A DNA stretch of 64,000 nt from the NCBI RefSeq assembly GCF_003474385.1, contig NZ_QUCY01000003.1, positions 57,507 through 121,506 of the forward strand, in the 5' to 3' direction. The translations under genes and the position numbers were made by a program. The notes beneath the pieces are model-generated. The model was not told where the DNA came from and searched no databases. It saw only the letters and a program-made list of their open reading frames with translations. This document shows, piece by piece, positions 49,785 to 58,641 of the stretch. This DNA comes from Senegalimassilia sp003474385. Its GTDB lineage: Bacteria; Actinomycetota; Coriobacteriia; Coriobacteriales; Eggerthellaceae. Within the stretch, counting starts at the first letter, position 1, and every line of letters begins with the position of its first letter.

Positions 49785-51224
49785 ATGACCCCACCCGCAG
49801 GCACGGCGGTTCTCGGCGGCGCAACGGCGGAATCGAAAGAGTACTTCGAAAAGCGATCGCTTAAGAAGGGCTCCGTTAACTGGGTGCTGCTGATGAGCCT
49901 TGGAATCGCGTATGTGATCAGTGGAGACTTCTCAGGTTGGAACTATGGGATCGGCTACGGCGGCTGGCTGGGAATGTTGATCGCGTTTCTGGTGATGGGT
50001 GCGATGTACCTGTTCATGGTGCTCGGCCTGGCAGAGATGTCGTCCGCGATGCCGGCAGCCGGCGCCGGCTACGGCTTCGCCCGCCGCGCCATGGGCAAGG
50101 TCGGCGGCGCGCTCACCGGATTCGCCATCCTCATCGAGTACACCATCTGCCCGGCGGCGATCTCGACGTTCATCGCGGCGTACGTGCATGCGCTCGGCCT
50201 GTTCTCCAATGTGCCGTCAGCCGCGATCATCGGCTTCTTCTTCGTCGTGTTCGTCGGCATCCACCTGATCGGCGTGGGCGAGGCGCTCAAAATCGTGTTC
50301 GGCATCACGGCGATCGCCATGGTGGCGCTCATCGCGTTCTTCGTCGGCATCGCGCCGCATTTCGATGTGGCGAACCTGTTCAACATCGCGCCCGCAGTCG
50401 ACGGCGGCACCATGCTTTTGCCCTTCGGGCTCGGTGGCGTGCTCTCGGCGCTGCCGTTCGGCATCTGGCTGTTCCTGGCCGTCGAAGGCGTGCCGCTGGC
50501 CGCTGAGGAATCGGCCAACCCCAAACGCGACATGCCCCGCGGCATCATCGGCGCCATGCTGACGCTCATGGTCACCGGAGCGCTTGTGCTCATTCTGACC
50601 GCCGGCGGCGCCGGGGCCGCATTCGCCGGCACCGCAGCTGCGCCTCTGGTCGACGCGCTGAACGAGGTGGGCGAAGGCCCGCTGGCGACGTTCGTGAACT
50701 ACGCGGGCCTCGCCGGTTTGGTGGCGTCGTTCTTCTCCACGGTGTTCTCCGGCTCCCGCCAGGCGTTCGCCCTGTCCCGCGCCGGTTATCTGCCGAAGTT
50801 CCTGTCGGTCACCGGTTCGCGCAAGACGCCGTATGTTGCGCTCATCATGCTCGGCGCCATCGCGTTCGCCCTGGCCGCGATCGTGCAAAACGGCGACATC
50901 CTGCTGAACATGGCCGTGTTCGCCGCGTGCGTGTCCTACGCCATGATGAACCTGTCGCACATTATCCTGCGTAAGAAAGAACCCGACATGGAGCGCGGTT
51001 TCAAGACGCCCGGCGGCATCGTTTTGACCAGCATTTCGTTTGTGTTGTCGCTCGTGGCCGTCGTCTCGACCTTCGTGGTCGACGCCTTCGCCGCCGGCTG
51101 CACGCTGGCCGTGCTGGCGGGCCTCATGGCATACTTCTTCGCCTACTCGAGAAAACACCTGGCCGGAAACGCACCCGAGGAAGAGTTCGCGGCGCTGAAG
51201 GCCGCCGAAGCGGAACTGGGTTAG
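49785..51224 (+). CDS. APC-family permease, ethanolamine-permease type
   Basis: 479 residues, about 12 membrane segments. The start KKGSVNWVLLMSLGIAYVISGDFSGWNYGIGYGGWLGMLIAF closely follows the ethanolamine permease subfamily (ISGDF-x-GWN-x-G), as do LGLAEMSSAMPAAGAGYGFARRAMG and ILIEYTICPAAISTFI. It should import ethanolamine or a related small amine. The aminotransferase-fold phospho-lyase 213 bases downstream and a kinase after it support use of an amino alcohol. Amino acid transport is the main alternative. Confidence 0.78.
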   Translation: MTPPAGTAVLGGATAESKEYFEKRSLKKGSVNWVLLMSLGIAYVISGDFSGWNYGIGYGGWLGMLIAFLVMGAMYLFMVLGLAEMSSAMPAAGAGYGFARRAMGKVGGALTGFAILIEYTICPAAISTFIAAYVHALGLFSNVPSAAIIGFFFVVFVGIHLIGVGEALKIVFGITAIAMVALIAFFVGIAPHFDVANLFNIAPAVDGGTMLLPFGLGGVLSALPFGIWLFLAVEGVPLAAEESANPKRDMPRGIIGAMLTLMVTGALVLILTAGGAGAAFAGTAAAPLVDALNEVGEGPLATFVNYAGLAGLVASFFSTVFSGSRQAFALSRAGYLPKFLSVTGSRKTPYVALIMLGAIAFALAAIVQNGDILLNMAVFAACVSYAMMNLSHIILRKKEPDMERGFKTPGGIVLTSISFVLSLVAVVSTFVVDAFAAGCTLAVLAGLMAYFFAYSRKHLAGNAPEEEFAALKAAEAELG

Positions 51225-51437
51225 CGGCCTGCGCGACGGCCGCGACCGCTGGGCCTTGCGCCCCGCAGTCACCGCGTCGCCTCCCGCGCCCGGTACCCGG
51301 GTGTACGCGCCCGTTCCCTTCGCGTCCCGCGTGTCCCGTGCCCGGCAGCATTTGGCCTGCCCTTTCTCGTGCCCGCGCGCCCCGCACGTTCCCCACAAAC
51401 TCCCATCCGCTATTTCCCGTACGAAACGAGGCAAAAC

Positions 51438-52778
51438 ATGAGCACTTCCGAAGAATGCGGCATCATGGAATCGAACAGCTTTAACATGGACAACCTGGAC
51501 ACCCTAGACGGCGAATTGCACGACCTTGTCGCGCGCCGCAAGGTGCTCGGGCCGTGCTACCGCCTGTTCTACCAGCACCCGTTGCACCTGGTGCGCGGCC
51601 GCGGCACGCGTCTGTTCGACGCCGACGGTACCGAGTACCTGGACATGTACAACAACATCCCCTCCATGGGCCACAGCAACCCGGCCATCACCGAGGCTGT
51701 CACGCGCCAGATGCAGCTGCTGAACACGCACACGCGCTACGTGCACGAGAACATTCTGGACTACGCGGAGGACCTGCTGTCCACCATGCCGGACGAGATC
51801 GACCGCATCATGTTCATGTGCTCGGGCTCCGAGGCCAATGACCTGGCCGTACGCTGCGCGCAGCTCTACACCGGCGGCGAGGGCATCATCGTGACCGGCG
51901 AGGCGTACCACGGCAACACGGCGCTTATCTCCGGGTTGTCGCCTTCCATCGGCAAAACCGTGGCTATGAGCCGTACCATGCGCATGATCCCCTCGCCCGA
52001 CACGTTCCGCTTGGGCACCGAGGATTTGGGGCCGTGGATGTGCGACCAGATCTCGGCGCAGATCGCCGACATGCGCCGTCACGGCATCAAGTTCGCCGGC
52101 GTGCTCTTCGACGGCATTTTCTCCTCCGACGGCGTCATCCCCGGCATGCGCGGTTTCCTGAAACCGGTTGTTGACCTGGTACATCGCGAAGGCGGCGTTT
52201 ACATCGCCGACGAGGTGCAGCCGGGATTCTGCCGCACCGGCGATGCGTTCTGGGGGTTTGCGCGCCACGGCATCGTGCCCGACATCGTCACCATGGGAAA
52301 GCCCATGGCCAACGGAATCCCGTGCTCGGCCATGGCCATCCGCTCCGACGTGCTCGACGCATTCGCCGAGAATAACCCGTACTTCAACACGTTCGCCGGC
52401 AACCCCGTGTCCATGGCCGCGGCGCAGGCGGTGCTCGATTACATCCGCGAACACGACATCCTGGCGCACACGCACGAGATGGGCGAGAAGCTGCGCGAGG
52501 CGATGCGCGATGTGGCCTCGCGTCACCCGCAGCTAGCGGACGTGCGCGGCGCGGGCCTGTTCAACGGCGTGGAAGTGGTGCGCCCCGGCACGCTTGAGGC
52601 TGACCGCCCCTTTGCCGTGCAGCTTATCGAGCAGCTACGCGAGAACCGTGTGCTCATCTCGCTGTGCGGGCCGTACGGCAACGTGCTGAAGGTGCGCCCG
52701 CCGCTGGTGTTCGACGACGCCGACCTGGACTTTTTCGCCAGCGCGTTGGAAACGTCGCTTGAGCAGCTGGAACGCTAG
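51438..52778 (+). CDS. Class III PLP enzyme, ethanolamine-phosphate/phosphohydroxylysine phospho-lyase type
   Basis: 446 residues from ATG 51438. It follows the mammalian ETNPPL/PHYKPL pattern along its length: LGPCYRLFYQHPLHLVRG, YLDMYNNIPSMGHSNPAI, MQLLNTHTRYVHENILDYAEDL, CSGSEANDLAVR, ADEVQPGFCRTG-x-x-FWGF, PDIVTMGKPMANGIP (PLP lysine), YFNTFAGNPVS and GNVLKVRPPLVF. Those enzymes split phosphoethanolamine to acetaldehyde, ammonia and phosphate (or act on 5-phosphohydroxylysine). A sugar-kinase-fold neighbour (52848) would make the phosphate ester. An ordinary aminotransferase remains possible. Confidence 0.75.
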   Translation: MSTSEECGIMESNSFNMDNLDTLDGELHDLVARRKVLGPCYRLFYQHPLHLVRGRGTRLFDADGTEYLDMYNNIPSMGHSNPAITEAVTRQMQLLNTHTRYVHENILDYAEDLLSTMPDEIDRIMFMCSGSEANDLAVRCAQLYTGGEGIIVTGEAYHGNTALISGLSPSIGKTVAMSRTMRMIPSPDTFRLGTEDLGPWMCDQISAQIADMRRHGIKFAGVLFDGIFSSDGVIPGMRGFLKPVVDLVHREGGVYIADEVQPGFCRTGDAFWGFARHGIVPDIVTMGKPMANGIPCSAMAIRSDVLDAFAENNPYFNTFAGNPVSMAAAQAVLDYIREHDILAHTHEMGEKLREAMRDVASRHPQLADVRGAGLFNGVEVVRPGTLEADRPFAVQLIEQLRENRVLISLCGPYGNVLKVRPPLVFDDADLDFFASALETSLEQLER

Positions 52779-52847
52779 AAGGGCTGCGGTGGCGGGTGCC
52801 CGCGTCGGCGTCCGCCTGGCCGCACCTGCGATTGCAAGGAGATCATG

Positions 52848-53846
52848 ATGGCAACGAATTTCGAAAACCCCGAAGTGTTCATGGGAGTGGCGCGGACGGC
52901 AGCTGCGCGCTACCCCTACGACGACTTCGACGTGAAGCTGCTAGCGTTTTCCGAAAACGCGACTTATATGGTATACAATCCGCTGACCAGCGAAAAGCTG
53001 TTCGTGCTGCGCGTCGGGCGCCCGGGTTACCACAAACTGGAGGAGTACGAGAGCGAAATCAGCTGGCTGCGTCAGATCAACGACTACACGCCGCTGAAGG
53101 TGGCCAATCCCATCCCGGCGCGCGACGGGTCCTATATCCAGCAGGTCGAGCGCGACGGCATCTGCTACTTCTGCGTGGCAACCGAATTTCTGACCGGTGA
53201 AACGCTTGAACACGACAACTCGCCCGAGGTGGCGCCGGCGCACTTCCGCGTGCTCGGCGAAACGACGGCCTACCTGCACCGTCAGACCGAGATCTGGAAC
53301 GGCACGAAGGACATCAAGCGCTTCGAATGGGACTTCGATAACGTCATCGGTCCCAACGCCATCTGGGGAAATTGGCGCGACTACCCTGATCTGTACCCCG
53401 AGGCGCAGGCGAAGATCGAACGCTGCTGCGACATCATCAAGGCGCGCCTGGAGCGCTACGGCAAGACGGACCGGAACTACGGCGTCATCCATGCCGACCT
53501 ACGCGATACGAACATCATCGTCGAGGGCGACGTGATCAAGGTCATCGACTTCGACGATTTCGGCTTCGGCTGGCACCTGCACGACCTGGCCGGCGCGCTG
53601 ACGTTCATCGAGGAGCGCGATGACGTCCCCGACCTGGTCAACGCATGGCTGGACGGCTATCGCAAGGTGCTGCCGTTCACTGACACCGACTTCGTGGAGA
53701 TCGACACGTTCATCCTGCAGCGCCGCATCCAGATGATGGCGTGGATGGGCAGCCATCAGGACTCCACGCCGGTACAAGGCTACATGAAGGGCTACATGGA
53801 AGGCACGATGGGCCTGGTCGACCGCTACCTGCGTTTGTTCGGGTAG
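52848..53846 (+). CDS. APH-fold small-molecule kinase 1
   Basis: 332 residues; ATG 52848 lies 6 bases after AAGGAG (an ATG one codon earlier is also possible). Kinase motifs: LFVLRVGRPGYHKLEEYESEISWLRQI (Lys/Glu lobe), GVIHADLRDTNIIVEGDVIKVIDFDDFGFGWHLHDLAGAL (catalytic HADL-x-x-x-N and Mg-binding DFDD). The group includes hydroxylysine kinase, homoserine kinase II and choline-kinase-like enzymes. It directly follows the phospho-lyase, so phosphorylation of the lyase substrate is the simplest role. It resembles the kinase at 62267 more than those at 58642 and 59619. Confidence 0.78.
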   Translation: MATNFENPEVFMGVARTAAARYPYDDFDVKLLAFSENATYMVYNPLTSEKLFVLRVGRPGYHKLEEYESEISWLRQINDYTPLKVANPIPARDGSYIQQVERDGICYFCVATEFLTGETLEHDNSPEVAPAHFRVLGETTAYLHRQTEIWNGTKDIKRFEWDFDNVIGPNAIWGNWRDYPDLYPEAQAKIERCCDIIKARLERYGKTDRNYGVIHADLRDTNIIVEGDVIKVIDFDDFGFGWHLHDLAGALTFIEERDDVPDLVNAWLDGYRKVLPFTDTDFVEIDTFILQRRIQMMAWMGSHQDSTPVQGYMKGYMEGTMGLVDRYLRLFG

Positions 53847-54053
53847 CGCGGATGCCGGCGCCGCTGGAGCAGGCGATCGTGCGAATCGATCGCGTTGCGC
53901 AAGCTTGCAGCCAGGCGTTTTGGGGTAGCGGCACGATGGTCGATCGCGATTGATTCGCCGCGACCGGCCGGCAGCGAGTGCGCGCCGTGGCCGACTAGAT
54001 GTTTGCAAGTAAGATCGAGTTCGCGGGCGTGCCCCGCAATGAAGGAGCGCAGC

Positions 54054-54395
54054 ATGAAGGAAATTGAGGTCATCATCAACGGCGACAAGCTCGAGCGCGT
54101 CAAGCGCATTCTGTCGGCGTTCAGCAAGAGCGGCATTTTCGTGACGCAGGGATTTGGCTATGGGCACCAGCAGGGCTTTCACCAGGTGTACACGCGCGAT
54201 GACAACCGCGGTGTGAACATGCTGCCGAAGGTGTCGGTGCGCACTGTTGTGCCTGATGAGCTGGTCGATCCCATCGTCGATGAGATGGTAGCCGACATGG
54301 GCAACGCCACCTTCGGCGACGGCAAGATCTTCGTGCGCGAAATCGCCGACGCCATCCGCGTCCGCACCAACGAACGAGGCGACGCCGCTCTGTAG
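54054..54395 (+). CDS. P-II-like nitrogen signalling protein
   Basis: 113 residues behind AAGGAG. KEIEVIINGDKLERVKRILSAFSKSGIFVTQGFGYG and the C-terminal signature TFGDGKIFVREIADAIRVRTNERGDAAL identify the GlnB/GlnK fold. The T loop reads GFHQVYTRDDNRGVNMLPK; Tyr 51, the usual uridylylation site, is not there. No ammonium channel gene is adjacent. It may sense nitrogen or energy for the surrounding amine-degradation genes. Confidence 0.8.
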   Translation: MKEIEVIINGDKLERVKRILSAFSKSGIFVTQGFGYGHQQGFHQVYTRDDNRGVNMLPKVSVRTVVPDELVDPIVDEMVADMGNATFGDGKIFVREIADAIRVRTNERGDAAL

Positions 54396-54697
54396 GGGGC
54401 GGGGGAGCAGGAGATCCGCAAGCGCAGGAATGGCCGCGAATGCCGCAAGCGCGGGAATGGTCGCGAACGGTCGAGGAGCTGCAAGTGGCCAAGGGGCAGC
54501 GAAATCCGCGGGAGCGGGAGAGGCTGCAAGTGGATTTCGCGGCCCTTGGTCTTTGCTGTTTTTCGTTGCTTCCCGTCGCCGTCGGCTTTCGGCTGCTTCC
54601 TACCCGCTCCTCGCCGTTTCGGCTGTAGCTCGTCTCCCGCCGCTTCCATCGCGCCGGATTCACCTACTTTTAGCTGTCAGAACCCGCTCTCAGCCGT

Positions 54698-54836
54698 AAA
54701 AGTCGATACGTCTGCGTCTAGATCCGCCCCGCGCGAGTAACTCTGGTATCGACCTACGCATTTCACCAGGTCATAAGCGCGAAAAACTATCGTCCTTGAA
54801 GCGAGTTTGCTATAAAACGCAGACGTATCGACTTTT
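54698..54836. repeat. Long inverted repeat, GATACGTCTGCGT family copy 2
   Basis: AAAAGTCGATACGTCTGCGT (54698-54717) and its exact complement (54817-54836), 20 of 20 paired, 99-base loop. It lies between two converging genes (54396-54945), where nothing else was recognised. Confidence 0.75.
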
Positions 54837-54945
54837 GCTCATGGGGTTTGCGTCGTACTGCGTTTGGCCGCGCGTTGTGGCGTTTGCAGGCGGGTTGGGT
54901 GCGCGAGGTTGAAGATCGTCGCGCAACAAATGGTGCGCCGCGCCT

Positions 54946-56214
54946 CTATTCGCCCTCGGCTGGAAAATCGCCGTTGGCCACGCAGATTCTGAGAGCTTGC
55001 TCGAGTGTCCGCACACCGTTGGCAAGGTCCTCGGGCTTCGTGAATTCGTTGGGCGCATGGGCATGGCTGCCGACGCTCGGCACGAACATGAGCGCGGTCG
55101 GGGCATGCGCGGCAAGCGCCACGGCATCGTGGCCGCATACCGTTTTGGTGCGCATACAGGTTATCCCGCATGTTGTAGCAGCGCGCTCGATAAGGGAGAT
55201 GCCGCTTTCGGGGAACGCCATGGACGGCCGCATCTCGGTGTCGGTCACCTTGATTCGCGTGCTGGATGCCGCTTCGATTTCCGTAAACCGATTCGTCAGC
55301 TGCTTAGCCGCTTCGCGCGCGTTCTCCTCAGACTCCGCGCGTATCTCCAGGTGAAGCTGGCATTCCGATGTCACGATGTTCGGCGAGTGGGGGAACAGCT
55401 GCACCTTCGTGACTGATGTGCGCAGCTCGATGCTGCGGCGGGCGAAGTCGTCGGCAAGCTCGCGCGCGGCGACGGTAAGCAGCGCCATGCCATAAAGCGC
55501 ATCTTTGCGCAGTGACATGGGCGTCGATCCCGTGTGCGACTGCTCGCCAAGGATGCGCATGTCCATTTTCACGGCAGCCCAGTTGCCCGTGACCGCGCCG
55601 ATGCTCACGTCCGCGGCCTCGAGCACGGGGCCCTGCTCGACGTGCAGCTCGAAGTAAGCGGCGGCTTGCGGCGGTTCGTCGGTGCCTTGCCAACCGCCCT
55701 CGCGCAGCGCGTCGTCGAAGCGCATGCCGTCCAGGTCTTGCGCCTGTTCGACATCGGAAAGCCGCAGCGAGCTCGTGAACACCCGGCTACCCATAAGGCT
55801 CGGCTCGAATCGGGCGCCCTCCTCGTTGGTCCAATCGACCACGGCAAGATTTGCCTTCGGGGCAAGCTGGCCCGCGCGCACGGCCTTGTCAACCGCCCGC
55901 GCAGCGCACAGCGCTGCAACCACCCCGTAGGCGCCATCGAGCACGCCACCGTTCTCCTGGCTGTCAAGATGCGATCCGCACAAGATGTAAGGCGCTGAAT
56001 TATCCCAGGTGAACAGGCCGAAAATGTTCCCTGCAGCATCGATACGCACCTCGGCGCCGACTTCGCGCAGCTGCTTGACAAACCAGCTGCGATGAGCGCA
56101 ATCGTCAGGGGTGAGCGCCATGCGGTCGGTGCCGCCGTTAGGCTTGCGGCCGATGGCCATTGACTCGGCGAACAGGGTTGTAAAACGCCGCGGCGCGGAT
56201 GTCTGCTGATTCAC
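54946..56214 (-). CDS. M20 amidohydrolase (N-carbamoyl amino acid hydrolase/allantoate amidohydrolase type)
   Basis: 422 residues from GTG 56214, 6 bases after AAAGGAG. Motifs: LCGSHLDSQENGGVLDGAYGV (metal His and Asp), WTNEEGARFEPSLMGSR (NEEG-x-RF), YFELHVEQGPVLE, GEQSHTGSTPMSLRKDA (dimer-domain His), VCGHDAVALA and a late HAHAPNEF. These zinc or manganese enzymes hydrolyse N-carbamoyl or ureido bonds, releasing ammonia and carbon dioxide or an amino acid. Part of the minus-strand cluster with the symporter and the amidase. Exact substrate unknown. Confidence 0.85.
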   Translation of the reverse strand: MNQQTSAPRRFTTLFAESMAIGRKPNGGTDRMALTPDDCAHRSWFVKQLREVGAEVRIDAAGNIFGLFTWDNSAPYILCGSHLDSQENGGVLDGAYGVVAALCAARAVDKAVRAGQLAPKANLAVVDWTNEEGARFEPSLMGSRVFTSSLRLSDVEQAQDLDGMRFDDALREGGWQGTDEPPQAAAYFELHVEQGPVLEAADVSIGAVTGNWAAVKMDMRILGEQSHTGSTPMSLRKDALYGMALLTVAARELADDFARRSIELRTSVTKVQLFPHSPNIVTSECQLHLEIRAESEENAREAAKQLTNRFTEIEAASSTRIKVTDTEMRPSMAFPESGISLIERAATTCGITCMRTKTVCGHDAVALAAHAPTALMFVPSVGSHAHAPNEFTKPEDLANGVRTLEQALRICVANGDFPAEGE

Positions 56215-56305
56215 GAAAGGCTCCTTTGAAAGAGGGGGGCGAAAATCGGGCCCAAGAAAGCGGGATTTGCTGCCGAAACGAGGTTCGCGGCCGCCTCGGC
56301 GGCGA

Positions 56306-56443
56306 AAAGGCCGATACGTCTGCGTTTGATGCTGGCACGTCAAGTAGTGGGCACTAGATTGGAAACAAAAGACCTGGTCAGGCAGGTGGAAAGAGAATCG
56401 CTGCTGGCAAGAGCCCGATTCAAACGCAGACGTATCGGCCTTT
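56306..56443. repeat. Long inverted repeat, GATACGTCTGCGT family copy 3
   Basis: AAAGGCCGATACGTCTGCGT extended by TTGA (56306-56329) and its exact complement (56420-56443), 24 of 24 paired, 90-base loop. It lies between the symporter stop and the M20 start, in 330 bases without a gene. Confidence 0.78.
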
Positions 56444-56546
56444 GGGGCTGCGAATGCCGCGGAGCGAGGCATTCGGGGGGTGTGTGGGCGAAGCGCGTGC
56501 GCCCGGGCAGGGGGTGCGTTCATCCCTGCCCGGGCGTCAACCATCG

Positions 56547-58313
56547 CTACAGCACGCCTGCCGTCGCGGTGCCGGCTCCCGCGTGGCGTGCGGCAACCTC
56601 GCGCGCCGCGGATACGGCACCTGTCACCTTGCCCGTGCCAAGCCCGCCGCTTGCGCCCGTAGGCTCCTCGCGGATCATCACGCCGGCGGCGTTTCCGCAG
56701 GTTGCAACTGCGCTTGCCATCACGTTCGCAACACCGGCACCCGCGCAACCCGCAGAAACCTCGCGCTCGGCAACGCGCTCGGCCGCGCTAACCGCCGCCA
56801 TGCCCGGCGCGGTCACGCCGCCAGCTGCCACGCTGCGCTCGCCGTCCGCGGCCACCGCGAACAGCTCGTCGACGCGTGCGCGCTCCTTGGCCGTCGTGCC
56901 CGTCAGCTTCGATACCGCCACGTACACGATCAGGTTGATTGCCAGCGCGACCACGCCTCCGGTGATGCTGCCTAGAGCGGGGATGTCATCGGGGAACGCC
57001 ACGGTCAGCACCGCCGCGCACGCGAAGCCCACGATCATGCCGGCAAGCGCGCCGCTCTTGTTGCCGAACTTGAAGAAGATGCCCAGGAACAGCGGCACGG
57101 AGATCTGCACGACCGCCTGGTAGGAGATCTGCGCGAGCAGCTGCAGACGGTCCATGCCGTTGGTGAAATAGGCCAGCACCGCGGCAAGCGCGATGAACAG
57201 CATCATGCTGCCCTTCGACACCAGGGTCTTCTGCTTGTCGGTCAGCGCCACGCGGCTGCCCACGATGTCGTTGGCGATCTGGGTGCCCGCAGCCTGCACG
57301 CTGCCGTCGATGTGCCCGATGGAGCCGGCGAAGATCATGGTCAGGCCCAAGCCGAGCAGCCATACGCCGCCGTAGTTCTCAAGCAGCGTCATCCAGCCCG
57401 CCTGCGGGTTGGCGGCGACGCCGGTGATATGCGCGGCGGACAGCATCACAACGGTGAGCAGGGCGTAGAAGCCGCCGGCGATCAGCATGGCGTAGTTCGT
57501 GGACTTCTTCACGGACCTCACGTTGTTGGCGGTGTAGATGCGCACGAAGCTCATCGGCCAGCACAGTGCGCCGACCACGCCGGTGAACACGCTGCTGAAC
57601 ATGTACAGCGGGCCGTAGGAGTCGCCGTCGCCGGGAAGGAACAGCAGCTCGTTGGGCAGCTCAGACAGATAAGACCAGTTCGCGGGCGAATTCGGCGCCA
57701 CCAGCATCAGCACGCATACGGCCGCCGCGATCACATAGGCCACAAGGCCCTGGTACATGTCGGTGTACACCAGGCCGCGCATGCCCATGCGCACCGTCCA
57801 GATCTGGCGGATCAGCACGGTTGCCAGGCCCACTAGCAAACATACCGGCAGCGCCCACGTGCCGCCCGATGCTATGGAGAACACGGTCGCAAGCGCCTGC
57901 ATGCCCAGGATGACCCACGGCAGGATGGCCACCACGCCGATGATGGACGTCACCACGCCCACAGCCTTCGACCCATAGCGCAAACGTAGCAGGTCAGGCT
58001 GGGTGACCAGGTTGTAGTGCTTGCCCCAGCGCCAAGCGCGCGTGGCGATGAAGTACATGGCGGCAAGCCCCAGCGTGGAATAGGCCAGGCCGTAGAAGCC
58101 GAACACGCCCGACGCCACCGATAGGCCGGCGAACGAGATGAACACAGTGCCCGGCCACCACGAGTTCACGTAGCTCATGGCCACGAGCCACGGGCCGAAC
58201 GAGCGCCCGCCAACGGCGTAATCGTCGAACGAGCTCGACTTCTTCAGCGTTACGTACAAGACGATGATGATTCCCAGGAAGAAGACCCCGAGCATTCCCA
58301 GCATGACCGCCAT
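56547..58313 (-). CDS. Sodium:solute symporter (SSS family)
   Basis: 588 residues from ATG 58313 behind GGAGGTGAG. About 13 membrane segments with family features: FDDYAVGGRSFGPWLVAMSYVNSWWPGTVF, NLVTQPDLLRLRYGSKAVG, GLVYTDMYQGLVAYV, and GSIGHIDGSVQAAGTQIANDI. It resembles PanF/PutP-like transporters. The last 100 residues after the final helix are Ala/Gly/Thr-rich and low in complexity, which is unusual. It starts one base after a small membrane-protein gene. Substrate probably an organic acid, amide or amine used by the cluster. Confidence 0.85.
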   Translation of the reverse strand: MAVMLGMLGVFFLGIIIVLYVTLKKSSSFDDYAVGGRSFGPWLVAMSYVNSWWPGTVFISFAGLSVASGVFGFYGLAYSTLGLAAMYFIATRAWRWGKHYNLVTQPDLLRLRYGSKAVGVVTSIIGVVAILPWVILGMQALATVFSIASGGTWALPVCLLVGLATVLIRQIWTVRMGMRGLVYTDMYQGLVAYVIAAAVCVLMLVAPNSPANWSYLSELPNELLFLPGDGDSYGPLYMFSSVFTGVVGALCWPMSFVRIYTANNVRSVKKSTNYAMLIAGGFYALLTVVMLSAAHITGVAANPQAGWMTLLENYGGVWLLGLGLTMIFAGSIGHIDGSVQAAGTQIANDIVGSRVALTDKQKTLVSKGSMMLFIALAAVLAYFTNGMDRLQLLAQISYQAVVQISVPLFLGIFFKFGNKSGALAGMIVGFACAAVLTVAFPDDIPALGSITGGVVALAINLIVYVAVSKLTGTTAKERARVDELFAVAADGERSVAAGGVTAPGMAAVSAAERVAEREVSAGCAGAGVANVMASAVATCGNAAGVMIREEPTGASGGLGTGKVTGAVSAAREVAARHAGAGTATAGVL

Positions 58314-58314
58314 G

Positions 58315-58587
58315 CTACTCACCTCCCGCGGGTACGGTGGCGGGTTCGCATTCGATCTCGCCGCGCACCGTCTCAACCCAGTACAGGGCGAACATCATCA
58401 CCACAAGCGCCGCGAAATCGGCGATCCAGTACCACATGGCAACCGGTGCGCCCAAGATCAGCGTGCCGTTTCCGCTTGCCGAAAAGTACAACGGCGGGAA
58501 CACCGCCGCCAGCACCAGCACGGCATAGGCGCCGCCGAACACCAGGCTCTTCGTGCGCTTCGACATGTTCAAGATCGCCCGCTTCAT
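58315..58587 (-). CDS. Small membrane protein paired with the symporter
   Basis: 90 residues from ATG 58587 behind AAGGAG. Two hydrophobic segments (KSLVFGGAYAVLVLAAVFPPLYF and APVAMWYWIADFAALVVMMFALYWVE). Short two-helix proteins of the DUF3311/DUF997 (YhdT) kind often precede SSS transporters and may stabilise them. Its stop is one base before the symporter start. Confidence 0.7.
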   Translation of the reverse strand: MKRAILNMSKRTKSLVFGGAYAVLVLAAVFPPLYFSASGNGTLILGAPVAMWYWIADFAALVVMMFALYWVETVRGEIECEPATVPAGGE

Positions 58588-58641
58588 CTCAAAACTCCTT
58601 TGCATTCAGGGGTTGTTACCGAATATCGTCAGGCCAGGCGC

